A DNA stretch of 64,000 nucleotides from Flavobacterium psychrophilum (GTDB lineage: Bacteria > Bacteroidota > Bacteroidia > Flavobacteriales > Flavobacteriaceae). The position numbers were made by a program, and so were the translations under genes. The notes below the pieces were generated by a model. That model had not been told where the DNA came from and made no database searches. It saw nothing but the letters and a program-made list of their open reading frames with translations. The stretch lies in the NCBI GenBank assembly GCA_945860385.1, contig CAMAQD010000003.1, positions 62,001-126,000 of the forward strand, read 5' to 3'. Below, one piece after another: positions 34,630 through 44,156 of this stretch (the stretch's first letter is position 1; every line of letters starts with the position of its first letter).

Positions 34630-35076
34630 ATGATGGAAAATCAAACACTGGTTAAAGAAATTTGTCCAACAACAACTCAAAAATGGGTAGCAAATGGAGC
34701 TCTATTGGTAGATGTTCGCGAGAAAGACGAGGTACCACAATTGGCTTATGATGTGCCAAATCTACTGCACATTCCTCTAACGCAATTTGAAGAACGTTTC
34801 ACAGAAATCCCTAAAGATAAAGATGTGGTAATGGTTTGTAAAAATGGTGGCAGAAGTTTGAGAGCTGCAGGATTTTTAGTCAATCACGGTTATGTTAACG
34901 TAGTAAATATGAAACACGGCCTGATTCGTTGGACTCAAAAAGGATTTCCAACCAAAGGCGATACTTCTTCGATTATGGAAAATACATCAACTTCCTCTTG
35001 TTGCAACACATCATCATCTGACAGCAATAAATCGTGTTGCAGTACCGAACCAAAAACCGAAGGAAGTTGTTGTTAA
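34630..35076 (+). CDS. Rhodanese-domain protein with Cys-Cys tail
   Basis: A 148-residue cytoplasmic protein. Residues about 10-110 are a single rhodanese domain with active Cys70 in VMVCKNGGRS, so it may move sulfur or act on arsenate-like substrates. The tail (about 115-148) is low in complexity and holds three vicinal cysteine pairs (SSCC, KSCC, GSCC at the very end), which looks like a binding site for As(III) or another soft metal. Other proteins of the island have similar tails. The first two codons are both ATG; either may be the start. Confidence 0.82.
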   Translation: MMENQTLVKEICPTTTQKWVANGALLVDVREKDEVPQLAYDVPNLLHIPLTQFEERFTEIPKDKDVVMVCKNGGRSLRAAGFLVNHGYVNVVNMKHGLIRWTQKGFPTKGDTSSIMENTSTSSCCNTSSSDSNKSCCSTEPKTEGSCC

Positions 35077-35101
35077 AATAAAATTTTAATATAGGAAAGC
35101 T

Positions 35102-36076
35102 ATGTTCGACTGGCTACAATATTTTGCCGATTGGCTGATTTATTCCCTCTTTGCAATTGAGCAGCACACCAAATTAGGAGATGCTTTGAATTTCTTCATA
35201 TTTGATACTCTAAAAATTGCTTTATTGCTTTTTGTAATCACTACAGTAATGGGAATTGTTAACTCCTATTTTCCTGTTGACAAAGTACGTAATTTTTTAA
35301 GTCGCAATAAACTTTACGGTTTAGAATATTTGTTTGCTTCCACTTTTGGAGTTATCACGCCGTTTTGTTCTTGTTCATCCGTTCCTTTATTTATCGGTTT
35401 TGTCAAAGGCGGAATTCCACTTGGGATTACTTTTACGTATCTCATTACTGCTCCATCAGTCAACGAAGTGGCGATTGCTATTTTTTTAGGAGCTTTTGGC
35501 TTTAAGATTACGGCCATTTATGTTGTGACAGGAATCGTTTTGGGTATCATCGGTGGTTTTACTTTAGGCAAATTAAAATTGGAAAAACACCTTTCACCTT
35601 GGGTTCAAAACATCATTGCCAATGCCCAAACCGAAGAAGAACTCGAAGAAGATAAACAAACATTGGCACAAAGATTTCCGGGTATTTTAAAAGAAGCTTA
35701 CGATATTGTTAAAGGAATTGCTCCCTACATCATTATTGGTATTGCCATTGGCGGATTGATGCATGGGTTTATTCCAACGGATTTTTTTGAAGCCTATATC
35801 AGCAAAGAAAATCCTTTCGCAGTACCTCTTGCTGTTATTTTAGGTATTCCAATGTACAGCAATGCGGCCGGCGTTATTCCAGTTATACAAGTTTTGGTCG
35901 CCAAAGGTGTACCGCTGGGAACCGCCATCGCCTTTATGATGGGAGTTGTGGGCTTGTCATTACCCGAAGCAATGCTTTTGAAAAAAGTAATGAACTGGAA
36001 ATTAATACTGGTTTACTTTGGAACTATTGGCTTTTTTATGATTCTATCAGGCTATTTTTTCAACCTAATTTTATAA
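35102..36076 (+). CDS. ArsP-like permease (DUF318 family)
   Basis: A 324-residue membrane protein with about eight to ten helices. The motif FCSCSSVPLFIGF with paired cysteines in helix 3 (about residues 87-100) and the related second half GIPMYSNAAGVIP place it in the permease family of ArsP. ArsP exports trivalent organoarsenicals such as methylarsenite. Other members have unknown substrates, so export of organic or inorganic arsenic is inferred from the neighbours. It follows the rhodanese gene by 25 bases. Confidence 0.8.
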   Translation: MFDWLQYFADWLIYSLFAIEQHTKLGDALNFFIFDTLKIALLLFVITTVMGIVNSYFPVDKVRNFLSRNKLYGLEYLFASTFGVITPFCSCSSVPLFIGFVKGGIPLGITFTYLITAPSVNEVAIAIFLGAFGFKITAIYVVTGIVLGIIGGFTLGKLKLEKHLSPWVQNIIANAQTEEELEEDKQTLAQRFPGILKEAYDIVKGIAPYIIIGIAIGGLMHGFIPTDFFEAYISKENPFAVPLAVILGIPMYSNAAGVIPVIQVLVAKGVPLGTAIAFMMGVVGLSLPEAMLLKKVMNWKLILVYFGTIGFFMILSGYFFNLIL

Positions 36077-36091
36077 TTAAATTAAAACAAA

Positions 36092-36484
36092 ATGAAGAAA
36101 ATTATTTTAACATCCATTTTTGCAACGCTAATGTTGCTATTTGTTTCCAATATTGGAAACGCTCAAACCAAAAAAGCAACGACTGTTCAAGTGATACAAT
36201 TTCACTCCGAACACCGTTGTATGACCTGTAACAAAATCGAAGAATTAACTAAAGTTGCTTTGAAAAAATATCCAGCAATTCCGTTTTCATTAGTTAATGC
36301 TGACGATAAAAAAAACGAGAAACAATGCACCCAATTTCAAGCTTTCGGAAGCTCTTTGTTTTTGTACAACACCAAAAATAAGAAGATTAAAAACTTAACC
36401 GAAATGGCTTTTATGAATGCCGGTGACCAAGATAAATTTATCAAGGAATTCAATAAAAATATGGATGCTTTCTTAAAATCATAG
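36092..36484 (+). CDS. Periplasmic ArsF-like CxxC protein
   Basis: A 130-residue protein with a signal peptide (1-24, NIGNAQ) and a thioredoxin-like fold. HRCMTCNKIE carries Cys43 and Cys46. Proteins like this are usually named after ArsF of the arsEFG system, which is reported to act with ArsE in reducing nitrophenyl arsenicals; the enzymatic role of this homologue is not proven. It lies one base before the ArsG-like gene, so the two are translationally linked. Confidence 0.68.
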   Translation: MKKIILTSIFATLMLLFVSNIGNAQTKKATTVQVIQFHSEHRCMTCNKIEELTKVALKKYPAIPFSLVNADDKKNEKQCTQFQAFGSSLFLYNTKNKKIKNLTEMAFMNAGDQDKFIKEFNKNMDAFLKS

Positions 36485-36485
36485 T

Positions 36486-37193
36486 ATGGAATGGTTGACT
36501 GAACTGGCTCAAAATAGCGAATTACCGCTTCTTGCTGCTTTTGCTATGGGATTAATGACTGCGGTCAGTCCGTGTCCTTTGGCAACCAACATAACGGCAA
36601 CGGCCTATATTGCCAAAACAATCAGTAGCAAATCCAAAGTACTATTAAGTGGATTGCTGTACACTTTCGGCAGGATGTTTTCCTATACAACCATTGGCGC
36701 ATTGATTTATTTCGGATTGAGTACTTTTCAATTGGCGAAATTATTTCAGGGAAATGGCGAAAAATTTATTGGTCCGATGATGATAATTATTGGTTTGATA
36801 ATGCTCGATATCATCAAATTGAATTTTCTGTCCAATGGCACTATAACCGACAAACTTTCCGAAAGATTCAAGGATCAAGGGCTGTTGGGTTCCTTTCTTT
36901 TGGGCGCACTGTTTGCCTTGGCATTTTGTCCTTACAGTGGCGCTTTGTTCTTCGGAATGCTGATACCAATGACGCTTTCTTCAGAAGCTGGATTGGCAAT
37001 TCCAATAGTCTTTTCGTTAGGAACTGGTTTACCTGTGTTGATTTTTGCGTTCGTTATCGCTTTCAGTATCGAAAAATTAGGCAGGTATTTTAAAGCCATA
37101 ACTAAAATTGAAAAAGTGATGAGAGTAGTTGCAGGACTGACATTCATCATCACAGGATTGTATTACATCAATATTTATTTCAAACTGATTTAA
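36486..37193 (+). CDS. CcdA/DsbD-like membrane protein of the ArsG family
   Basis: A 235-residue protein with about six transmembrane helices. Cysteines in VSPCPLATN (helix 1) and FCPYSGALFF (helix 4) match the paired redox cysteines of the CcdA/DsbD family, which move electrons across the membrane. The same family includes ArsG, described as an aromatic aminoarsenical efflux permease. Together with the ArsF-like protein upstream it may reduce or export organoarsenicals. Electron supply to the periplasmic CxxC protein is an equally good reading. Confidence 0.72.
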   Translation: MEWLTELAQNSELPLLAAFAMGLMTAVSPCPLATNITATAYIAKTISSKSKVLLSGLLYTFGRMFSYTTIGALIYFGLSTFQLAKLFQGNGEKFIGPMMIIIGLIMLDIIKLNFLSNGTITDKLSERFKDQGLLGSFLLGALFALAFCPYSGALFFGMLIPMTLSSEAGLAIPIVFSLGTGLPVLIFAFVIAFSIEKLGRYFKAITKIEKVMRVVAGLTFIITGLYYINIYFKLI

Positions 37194-37244
37194 ATAATTG
37201 TTAAGTTTTAAAAAATATTTTTGTTTGTCTTTATACTAATCGTA

Positions 37245-37256
37245 ATATTGCAATAT
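37245..37256. promoter_or_regulatory. Palindromic operator candidate before the second arsR
   Basis: atattgcaatat is a perfect 12-base palindrome 12 bases before the start codon at 37269. Its sequence differs from the palindrome before the first arsR, which suggests the two repressors may recognise different sites. Confidence 0.5.
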
Positions 37257-37268
37257 AAAAATATAACG

Positions 37269-37601
37269 ATGGGAGCTTCCAAAACAGAACAATTTACAGA
37301 TCAACAAAATGAATTGGCGATATTAGCCAAAGCACTAGGACATCCTGCACGAATCGCTATAATTGAATATTTACTCAAAGTAGATACGTGCATCTGCGGC
37401 GATATAGTAAACGAATTACCTTTAGCGCAACCCACAGTTTCACAGCATTTAAAGGAACTTAAAAATGCAGGATTAATTAAAGGAAACTTCGAAGGAGCAA
37501 CCATTTGTTATTGCATCGACGAAGTAGGTTTCGAAAAAATAAAAGGTTTTTTCCAAGATGTTGAGAAACATTTGGAGAAAAGTAAAAATCAATGTTGTTA
37601 A
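37269..37601 (+). CDS. ArsR/SmtB-family metalloregulator, second copy
   Basis: A 110-residue winged-helix repressor. I chose the ATG at 37269 because the upstream extension from 37221 is hydrophobic and covers the palindrome, while [16 protein letters not shown] starts a typical ArsR. Cys41 and Cys43 in TCICGD form the classic ArsR metal-binding motif ahead of the recognition helix ([16 protein letters not shown]). The protein ends in QCC. It probably controls the second half of the island (37.3-39.8 kb). Confidence 0.9.
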   Translation: MGASKTEQFTDQQNELAILAKALGHPARIAIIEYLLKVDTCICGDIVNELPLAQPTVSQHLKELKNAGLIKGNFEGATICYCIDEVGFEKIKGFFQDVEKHLEKSKNQCC

Positions 37602-37618
37602 TTTAAATTTTAAATAAA

Positions 37619-38089
37619 ATGAAACTATCACAAGCAAAAAACATCTTGAAATCAGCAGAAGCGGTGAATTTCCTTTTGCCTGACGGAACATCAATAGCAG
37701 AACATTTTCACGTAACCGAAGTGGGTTTGATCACTAAAAACTTCATCGATTGTGGTGGAACGGTTCGAAAAGAAACGGTCGTGAATTTCCAATTGTGGGA
37801 AGCTAATGATTTTGAACATCGTTTGAAACCACAGAAATTACTTAACATCATCGAATTGTCCGAAAAGGTTTTGGGCATCGAAGATTTTGAAATTGAAGTA
37901 GAATACCAAGCACAAACTATCGGAAAATACGATTTGGATTTCAACGGAAACGATTTTGTTTTACTGAACAAACAAACTGCTTGCTTGGCTCAAGACCAAT
38001 GTGGAATTCCTACGGAAAAACAGAAAGTGAGATTATCGGATATGAACAACGAACCAAGTTGCTGCACTCTCGGAGGAAGCTGCTGCTAA
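37619..38089 (+). CDS. DUF6428-like protein with Cys-Cys tail
   Basis: A 156-residue cytoplasmic protein. I recognise it as a companion protein of arsenic operons in Bacteroidetes (probably DUF6428), but its function is unknown. The core (about 1-115) has no clear catalytic motif; His30 and His32 in AEHFHVTE and Cys45 are visible. The tail carries further cysteines, ending PSCCTLGGSCC, similar to the tail of the rhodanese protein. It sits between arsR and the arsenate reductase gene, so a role in arsenic handling is likely. Confidence 0.7.
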   Translation: MKLSQAKNILKSAEAVNFLLPDGTSIAEHFHVTEVGLITKNFIDCGGTVRKETVVNFQLWEANDFEHRLKPQKLLNIIELSEKVLGIEDFEIEVEYQAQTIGKYDLDFNGNDFVLLNKQTACLAQDQCGIPTEKQKVRLSDMNNEPSCCTLGGSCC

Positions 38090-38114
38090 TTTTGAAATAA
38101 TTAAAATACTATAA

Positions 38115-38747
38115 ATGACATCAACCAAAACCATCCTTTTCCCAGAAATTGAAAATGTAATTAATACTCTAAATTTTAAAAGTATTTCAGCAGAAAGAAA
38201 AATAGTTTTACAACCTCTTATCGATTTTATCCAAGGAAAAGCAAACAACCAGCAAGAAATTCGCTTGAACCTGATTTGTACACACAATTCCCGAAGAAGC
38301 CATTTATCGCAAGTTTGGGCACAAACTGCAGCAAATCATTATGGAATAAAAAACGTATTTTGTTATTCAGGTGGGACAGAAGCTACTGCTATGTTCCCAA
38401 TGGCTGCCCAAACATTAGCCAAACAAGGCTTTCAAATTAAAACTATTGCCGAAGGAAACAATCCTGTTTATGCAATAAAATATGCCGAAAACGAACATCC
38501 AATTATTGCCTTTTCGAAAACTTTTGATGACGATTTTAATCCAAAAAGCAAATTTGCTGCGATTTTGACTTGTTCCTCAGCTGATCAAGGTTGTCCTTTT
38601 ATTGCTGGTGCCGAAGTGCGAATTCCCATTACTTTTGAAGACCCAAAAGCCTTTGACAATACGCCGCAACAAGCCGAAAAATATGAGGAAAGAAGTCTGC
38701 AAATTGCCACCGAAATGTTCTATGTTTTCTCTCACATAAAAAAATAA
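38115..38747 (+). CDS. LMW-PTP type arsenate reductase-like protein
   Basis: A 210-residue protein related to low-molecular-weight protein tyrosine phosphatases. The active-site loop CTHNSRRS gives Cys55 and Arg61 (CX5R). ArsC enzymes of this type reduce arsenate to arsenite with a disulfide relay; Cys at [12 protein letters not shown] (about 156-164) are candidates for the relay. The length exceeds the usual 130-150 residues because of an N-terminal helical extension of about 45 residues, seen in Bacteroidetes homologues. It ends one base before the ACR3 gene, which would export the product. Confidence 0.82.
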   Translation: MTSTKTILFPEIENVINTLNFKSISAERKIVLQPLIDFIQGKANNQQEIRLNLICTHNSRRSHLSQVWAQTAANHYGIKNVFCYSGGTEATAMFPMAAQTLAKQGFQIKTIAEGNNPVYAIKYAENEHPIIAFSKTFDDDFNPKSKFAAILTCSSADQGCPFIAGAEVRIPITFEDPKAFDNTPQQAEKYEERSLQIATEMFYVFSHIKK

Positions 38748-38748
38748 T

Positions 38749-39819
38749 ATGTCAGCAAATAATTGTGCACCAGTAGTGGAACGAAAGAAATTAAGTTTTC
38801 TAGATAGTTACCTCACGCTTTGGATTTTCTTAGCAATGGTAATAGGGGTTTCTATTGGTTATTTCATTCCTTCGAGTGGTACTTTCATAAATTCTTTTTC
38901 GAGCGGAACTACTAATATTCCGTTGGCAATAGGTTTAATATTAATGATGTATCCGCCATTGGCTAAAGTGAAATACGAGCAAATGGGAGAAGTGTTCAAA
39001 AACACAAAAGTTCTCGGAGCTTCCTTATTTTTAAACTGGATTGTAGGTCCAATCCTGATGTTTTTCTTGGCCTTGTTATTATTAAATGGTTATCCCGAAT
39101 ATATGATTGGGGTAATCCTAATTGGGCTGGCTCGTTGTATTGCGATGGTCGTTGTCTGGAATGATTTAGCCGATGGAAACCGAGAATATGCATCAGGTTT
39201 AATCGCCTTGAACAGTATTTTCCAAGTGTTGTTATATAGCGTTTATGCCTATGTTTTTATCACTGTACTTCCACCCTATTTTGGTTATACCGGTTTTGAA
39301 GTAAACATTAGCATTGGTCAGATAGCTGAAAGTGTGGGGGTCTATTTAGGAATTCCGTTTGCTTTAGGAATTATCAGCCGATATACTTTAATTGCACTTA
39401 AAGGTTCGGAATGGTTCGAAACCAAATATGTGCCTTTTATCTCTCCAATAACATTGATTTCATTACTGTTCACCATTGTTTTGATGTTCAGTTTGAAGGG
39501 CGAATTAATCGTCCAAATTCCTTTAGATGTCTTACGAATTGCACTTCCTTTGGTCATCTATTTTGTAATAATGTTCATCATTAGTTTCTTCATTGGAAAA
39601 TATTTTGGAGCCGATTATTCGAAATCTACGGCTATAGCTTTTACGGCTACAGGAAACAACTTTGAGTTGGCGATTGCCGTTGCTATTGGCGTTTTTGGAA
39701 TTAATAGTGGTCAAGCTTTTGCAGGTGTCATTGGTCCACTGGTAGAAGTTCCTGCTTTAATAGCATTGGTAAATGTAGCTTTTTGGTTTAGAAAAAAATA
39801 TTATTCTAAAACCGAATAA
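38749..39819 (+). CDS. arsB: ACR3-family arsenite efflux transporter
   Basis: A 356-residue membrane protein with about ten helices. The signature [18 protein letters not shown] (conserved Cys in helix 4) and [17 protein letters not shown] are characteristic of ACR3, which exports As(III) in exchange for protons. Its start is one base after the arsenate reductase stop. ArsB of the unrelated ion-transporter family is excluded by these motifs. A strong terminator follows, closing the arsenic island. In many annotations it is named arsB although it belongs to ACR3. Confidence 0.93.
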   Translation: MSANNCAPVVERKKLSFLDSYLTLWIFLAMVIGVSIGYFIPSSGTFINSFSSGTTNIPLAIGLILMMYPPLAKVKYEQMGEVFKNTKVLGASLFLNWIVGPILMFFLALLLLNGYPEYMIGVILIGLARCIAMVVVWNDLADGNREYASGLIALNSIFQVLLYSVYAYVFITVLPPYFGYTGFEVNISIGQIAESVGVYLGIPFALGIISRYTLIALKGSEWFETKYVPFISPITLISLLFTIVLMFSLKGELIVQIPLDVLRIALPLVIYFVIMFIISFFIGKYFGADYSKSTAIAFTATGNNFELAIAVAIGVFGINSGQAFAGVIGPLVEVPALIALVNVAFWFRKKYYSKTE

Positions 39820-39841
39820 TATTCAATAAACGAAAAACAGT

Positions 39842-39885
39842 AAAGGCTCTTTTAAACTTTAGATTTTAAAAGAGCCTTTTTTTTT
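39842..39885. terminator. Rho-independent terminator after ACR3
   Basis: A 15-bp stem (aaaggctcttttaaa pairing with tttaaaagagccttt) with an 8-base loop and at least eight T residues. It can also serve the convergent GH63-like gene, although the minus-strand tail is less T-rich. Confidence 0.82.
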
Positions 39886-39900
39886 ATAAAAACACAAGAA

Positions 39901-42573
39901 TTATTCTTTTTCCTCGACTTCTTCTTTGTTCAAATGCCAAATGATTTCAGCTATAAGTCCAGTCCAACCTGTTTGATGATTGGCCCCTAACCCTTTTCCT
40001 GTATCTCCATCGAAATATTCAAAAAATAAATTATTTTTATTGAAAAGTGGATCTTTTTGAAATTTTTCATATTCACCATACATTGGAATTTTCTCATCCT
40101 CACCTGGAATAAAAAGGTCTAGCAATCTCCTTGCAACTCCTTTTGAGGCTTCTTTTAAATTCATTTCATTTCCTGAATTAGTTGGAAACTCAACTTTAAA
40201 TCCTTTGCCGTAATAGTTATGAAATTTTTCTAAAGAGTCCAAAATCAGATAATTCATAGGGAACCAAATAGGCCCTCTCCAGTTGGAGTTTCCGCCAAAC
40301 ATATCTCCAGTGGCTTCTGCTGGGGTATAATCGACTTGAATAATTCCACCGTGGTGTTTAAATTTATAGGGGTGCTGTTTATGGTATTTAGACATAGAAC
40401 GAACACCAAAATCAGATAAAAATTCCTCTTCATCAAACATTCGTTTAAGAATCATTTTCATTCTATGCCCTCTAAGTGTCGAGAGTAATCGTGTTTCTCC
40501 TTTTCCGTGAGTAAACCAACTAGAAACTAAATTTGCCAAATCAGGACGATTTTTCAAAACCCATTCCACTCGACGCTTGAATAAAGGTAGTTTTTCTAAT
40601 AAATCCGGCGTTAGTACTTCTACTGCAAATAGTGGAATTAATCCCACCATCGAACGAATTTTTAATAATTCGGCATCGCCATTTGGTTTATGAAGCATAT
40701 CATAATAAAACTCATCCTCTTCATCCCAAAGACTAATGTGATTATCTCCTAAAGATTGCATTGCTCCAGATATATGAAGAAAATGCTCGAAAAATTTAGA
40801 AGCCATATCTTGATAAACCGGATTTTTTAATGATATTTCGCAAGCTATTCGCAACATATTTAAACAATACATTGCCATCCAGCCTGTACCATCAGCTTGC
40901 TCCAGGTGTCCTCCAGAAGGTAAGTCATACGAGCGATCAAAAACTCCAATGTTATCCATGCCTAGGAATCCACCACCAAAGATATTGTTCCCGTTTTCGT
41001 CTTTCAAATTTACCCACCACGTAAAGTTAAGCAGTAATTTATGAAAAATACGTTCTAAGAAAATAGTGTCTCCAACACCTCCATTGGCTTCTTTATCAAT
41101 TTCATATACTTTCCAGGTTGCCCAGGCATGAACTGGTGGATTCACATCCGAAAATGACCATTCATAAGCTGGGATTTGACCGTTGGGATGCATATAATAT
41201 TCACGAAGAATCACCAATAATTGTCTTTTGGCAAAATCAGGATCCAATCTAGCTAAAGGCAAGGTGTGAAAAGCCAAATCCCAAGCGGCAAACCAAGGAT
41301 ATTCCCATTTATCAGGCATCGAAATAATGTTGGAAGTATATAAATGTTTCCAGGTACTATTTCTTCCTTTATTTCTTCCTTTTTCAGGTTTTGGTGTCGA
41401 AGGATCTCCTTTTAGCCATTCATAAACATTATAATAATACCATTGTTTGGTCCAAAGCATTCCTGCGTAAGCTTGCCTCTGAATAGATTTTAATTTTTCG
41501 TCAGTTACCCCTTTTTGAATGAGGGCATAAAATTCGTCGGCTTCCTCAATTCTTTTTTGAAAAATGGTATCAAAATCTACAAAAGCATCTTCGGGAGTAG
41601 TGTTGGTAAAGCGAAGGCGATATTCTTTTTTGCCAAGTGCAGGAATAATATCATCATAGTGAACTGAAGCTTTTGTGCCAATGGCTTCTGGATTTACACT
41701 TTTCCGTTTTTTACTGATTATATAATCATTAATCCCATCTTTGGCGTAAGGCGACAAATTTGGCGAACCATATAATTTTTCGTAATTGGTCTTATTGTCA
41801 CAAAACAAAATATTTTTTGCTTTTTCCGCATATAAATTAAAATGCCCTACTAATTTGTGATCAACTTCTATTAACGATTTACCGACACCTTTTAATGTAG
41901 GTTTATCTTTGTAGTTTTCGTAACCCCAACTCCAAGTATTTCTGAACCAAAGGGTAGGTAATACGGTGATTGGTGCTTCAACTTTAGAGCGATTCTCTAC
42001 CGTAACTTTGATTAAAATATCTTGCTCATCGGCTTTGGCATATTCAATTGTAATATCAAAATACTCATCATTATCAAAAACTCCTGTGTCAATTAATTCA
42101 TATTCGGGTTCCAGACGAGACCGTTTTTGACTTTCGGTAATTATTTTTTCATAAGGGAAAGCCGCGTGAGGATACTTATAAAGCATCTTTTGATAGGAGT
42201 GTGTTGGAGTCGCATCCTGATAATAATAAATTTCTTTGACATCCTCTCCGTGATTGGATTCGGCTGGGGTTAACCCAAAATATCGTTCCTTTAAAATGCG
42301 ATCTTTATGATTCCAAAATGAAAAAGCAAGACAAATATGTTGTTTATTATCTGAAATTCCTCCAATACCTTCTTCTCCCCAACGATAAGTTTTAGAACGA
42401 GCCATATCGTGAGTCGTGCTTCCCCAAGCGTAACCACTTTGAGAATAATCTTCTCTAACCGTTCCCCATTGACGATCTGTCAAATAAGGGCCCCACTTTT
42501 TCCATCCTTTGTTATCGGTTCTTAACTTTAATCTTGCTTTTTCTGCATTCGTTTCCACGTCTTTTTCTGACAT
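39901..42573 (-). CDS. GH63-like (MGH1-type) glucosidase
   Basis: An 890-residue cytoplasmic protein without signal peptide. The N-terminal part (about 1-380) is beta-rich; the C-terminal part (about 390-880) is an (alpha/alpha)6 toroid with motifs of the GH63 group: PWFAAWDLAFHTLPLARLD, GGGFLGMDNIGVFDRS, and NSNWRGPIWFPMNYLI. Bacterial GH63 members hydrolyse alpha-glucosidic bonds, and homologues of this length are often named glucosidase with unknown substrate. The gene is monocistronic and convergent to the arsenic island, so there is no context hint. Confidence 0.78.
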   Translation of the reverse strand: MSEKDVETNAEKARLKLRTDNKGWKKWGPYLTDRQWGTVREDYSQSGYAWGSTTHDMARSKTYRWGEEGIGGISDNKQHICLAFSFWNHKDRILKERYFGLTPAESNHGEDVKEIYYYQDATPTHSYQKMLYKYPHAAFPYEKIITESQKRSRLEPEYELIDTGVFDNDEYFDITIEYAKADEQDILIKVTVENRSKVEAPITVLPTLWFRNTWSWGYENYKDKPTLKGVGKSLIEVDHKLVGHFNLYAEKAKNILFCDNKTNYEKLYGSPNLSPYAKDGINDYIISKKRKSVNPEAIGTKASVHYDDIIPALGKKEYRLRFTNTTPEDAFVDFDTIFQKRIEEADEFYALIQKGVTDEKLKSIQRQAYAGMLWTKQWYYYNVYEWLKGDPSTPKPEKGRNKGRNSTWKHLYTSNIISMPDKWEYPWFAAWDLAFHTLPLARLDPDFAKRQLLVILREYYMHPNGQIPAYEWSFSDVNPPVHAWATWKVYEIDKEANGGVGDTIFLERIFHKLLLNFTWWVNLKDENGNNIFGGGFLGMDNIGVFDRSYDLPSGGHLEQADGTGWMAMYCLNMLRIACEISLKNPVYQDMASKFFEHFLHISGAMQSLGDNHISLWDEEDEFYYDMLHKPNGDAELLKIRSMVGLIPLFAVEVLTPDLLEKLPLFKRRVEWVLKNRPDLANLVSSWFTHGKGETRLLSTLRGHRMKMILKRMFDEEEFLSDFGVRSMSKYHKQHPYKFKHHGGIIQVDYTPAEATGDMFGGNSNWRGPIWFPMNYLILDSLEKFHNYYGKGFKVEFPTNSGNEMNLKEASKGVARRLLDLFIPGEDEKIPMYGEYEKFQKDPLFNKNNLFFEYFDGDTGKGLGANHQTGWTGLIAEIIWHLNKEEVEEKE

Positions 42574-42909
42574 CTCTTTTTATTTTATTCGGAGTCGCAA
42601 TTTATATAAAACGAGGGTAAAAACAACTATAGATTTAGTAAAAATTGGAAGATAAAATAAGCAAAATGGTATTTATCACTCGTTTGCTTATCGAATTAAT
42701 AAAAATTTAAAATTTATTATATTTCAATACTTAATGAAGCAATTTTAACATTTAATATGCTAAAGATTTAGTGGTCATAATTTTTAATTTTTTGGTTATT
42801 GGTTCAAACTTTACATTATTAATGATTACAATTATTCGGTTATCAAACTGTTTTTTACAGTAACTTTGTAACATCAATTTTGTTTAAACAATAAATACAA
42901 AGTAAAATT
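42574..42909. other. Intergenic region before the PH-domain gene
   Basis: About 336 AT-rich bases between divergent genes, with a good -7 box near its right end. No hairpin or gene is seen. Confidence 0.4.
42861..42868 (+). promoter_or_regulatory. Candidate -7 promoter box for the PH-domain gene
   Basis: TAACTTTG matches TAnnTTTG and lies 42 bases before the start codon at 42910, a usual distance. A -33 TTG is not clear. Confidence 0.45.
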
Positions 42910-43290
42910 ATGGGATTTTTTTCAGCATTAATAGGCAATGCAGGAGCAGTAAGCCAAGAAAGTTTAGTAAAAGATTATGGTAAATTATTAATTGAAGGCG
43001 AAGAAATTGAACTGGGTTTCAAACTCATTCGCGATGTATTTATCTTTACCACCAAGCGTTTGATTTTGGTAGAAAAACAAGGCATAACTGCCAGCAAGAT
43101 TGAATACAAATCCATTACTTATAAAAGTATCTCCAGATTTAGCATCGAAACAGCAGGCACTTTCGACTTGGAAGCAGAACTTAAAATTTGGGTTTCAAGC
43201 GAAACTAATCCAAGTATTGTAAAACAATTTAACAAATCGGTTAATGTTTATGACGTTCATATGGTTTTGGCGTCACACGTTTTGGGATAA
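42910..43290 (+). CDS. Bacterial PH-domain protein
   Basis: A 126-residue protein that matches the bacterial pleckstrin-homology type (bPH_1): EEIELGFKLIRDVFIFTTKRLILVEKQG followed by the strands YKSISRFSIETAG and a final helix DVHMVLASHVL (the first stretch is quoted in part: the key segment is RDVFIFTTKRLILV). These proteins are cytoplasmic and form rings; their role is not known. It stands alone with its own promoter box. Confidence 0.8.
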   Translation: MGFFSALIGNAGAVSQESLVKDYGKLLIEGEEIELGFKLIRDVFIFTTKRLILVEKQGITASKIEYKSITYKSISRFSIETAGTFDLEAELKIWVSSETNPSIVKQFNKSVNVYDVHMVLASHVLG

Positions 43291-43330
43291 AAATTTTAAG
43301 TCAATTTCTGTTTAAAAAGCTCGAACCGTT

Positions 43331-44095
43331 CTAAATCTGATTGTAAATATTTTTTAAAATCTCAGCTGAGTATTTACTTGATATTTTTTTTATGAAGGAT
43401 GGAAAGTCAATGTGTGCGGTCTCGTCTGCAACGTCAGAAATAGTTCGAATAATACTAAATGGGATTTCATATTCATAACAAACCTGAGCAACTGCAGCTC
43501 CTTCCATTTCTACACAAAGTACATTTGGCAGTTGTGAATTTAGCTTTTGTTTTTGTTCATTAGTGGAGAAAAATTGGTCACCACTAGCAATATCTCCAAT
43601 GAATAATTTTGGCTGCGAAATATTGAATTCAAGCAAATCCCGTTCTCCAATAACTGAATGCAAACTTTTATTTTCGAACACTTCATTTATAGCTTTGGAA
43701 GCAATATTTAAATGGGTCGAATCTGTTTCAAAATAAGTTTTGGAGAGCAATGGGATTTCATATTGGTTCATCAAAGGTCTTGCATCCATATCATGTTGAA
43801 TCAATCTTTTGCCCAAAACGATATCGCCAATTTTTAAGTCGGAACTTATGGCTCCCGCAACACCTGTAAAAAGTAATTCGGTAATTTTAAATTCGTGAAT
43901 TAAAGTGATTGCTGTGGTTGTAGCTGCTACTTTTCCCCATCTCGAAAATACCACAACCGTTTCTATTCCGTTGATTTGGCCTGAAAAATAAGTTCGTTTT
44001 CCCATTGAAATGGCAACGCAATTCGAAAGCAAAGCTACAACTCCATCAATTTCTTCGGGCATCGCGCCCATAATTCCAATTATTTTTTTACTCAT
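43331..44095 (-). CDS. mtnN: 5'-methylthioadenosine/S-adenosylhomocysteine nucleosidase
   Basis: A 254-residue nucleoside phosphorylase-fold enzyme. Visible motifs: GIMGAMPEEI at the N-terminus, TGVAGAI in the middle, VEMEGAAVAQV (base and ribose binding, with the conserved glutamate pair) and IRTISDVAD, which holds the catalytic aspartate. It splits methylthioadenosine and S-adenosylhomocysteine to adenine and the thioribose product in the methyl cycle. It is about 20 residues longer than the E. coli enzyme, with the extra around 120-165. The gene lies 60 bases after the GH3 gene on the same strand and may share its transcript. Confidence 0.86.
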   Translation of the reverse strand: MSKKIIGIMGAMPEEIDGVVALLSNCVAISMGKRTYFSGQINGIETVVVFSRWGKVAATTTAITLIHEFKITELLFTGVAGAISSDLKIGDIVLGKRLIQHDMDARPLMNQYEIPLLSKTYFETDSTHLNIASKAINEVFENKSLHSVIGERDLLEFNISQPKLFIGDIASGDQFFSTNEQKQKLNSQLPNVLCVEMEGAAVAQVCYEYEIPFSIIRTISDVADETAHIDFPSFIKKISSKYSAEILKNIYNQI

Positions 44096-44156
44096 CTAAA
44101 ACAGCTATTTCCTTGTGCGTGAATTTACCAAAAAAATTAGTGAAATTCGTGTATAT

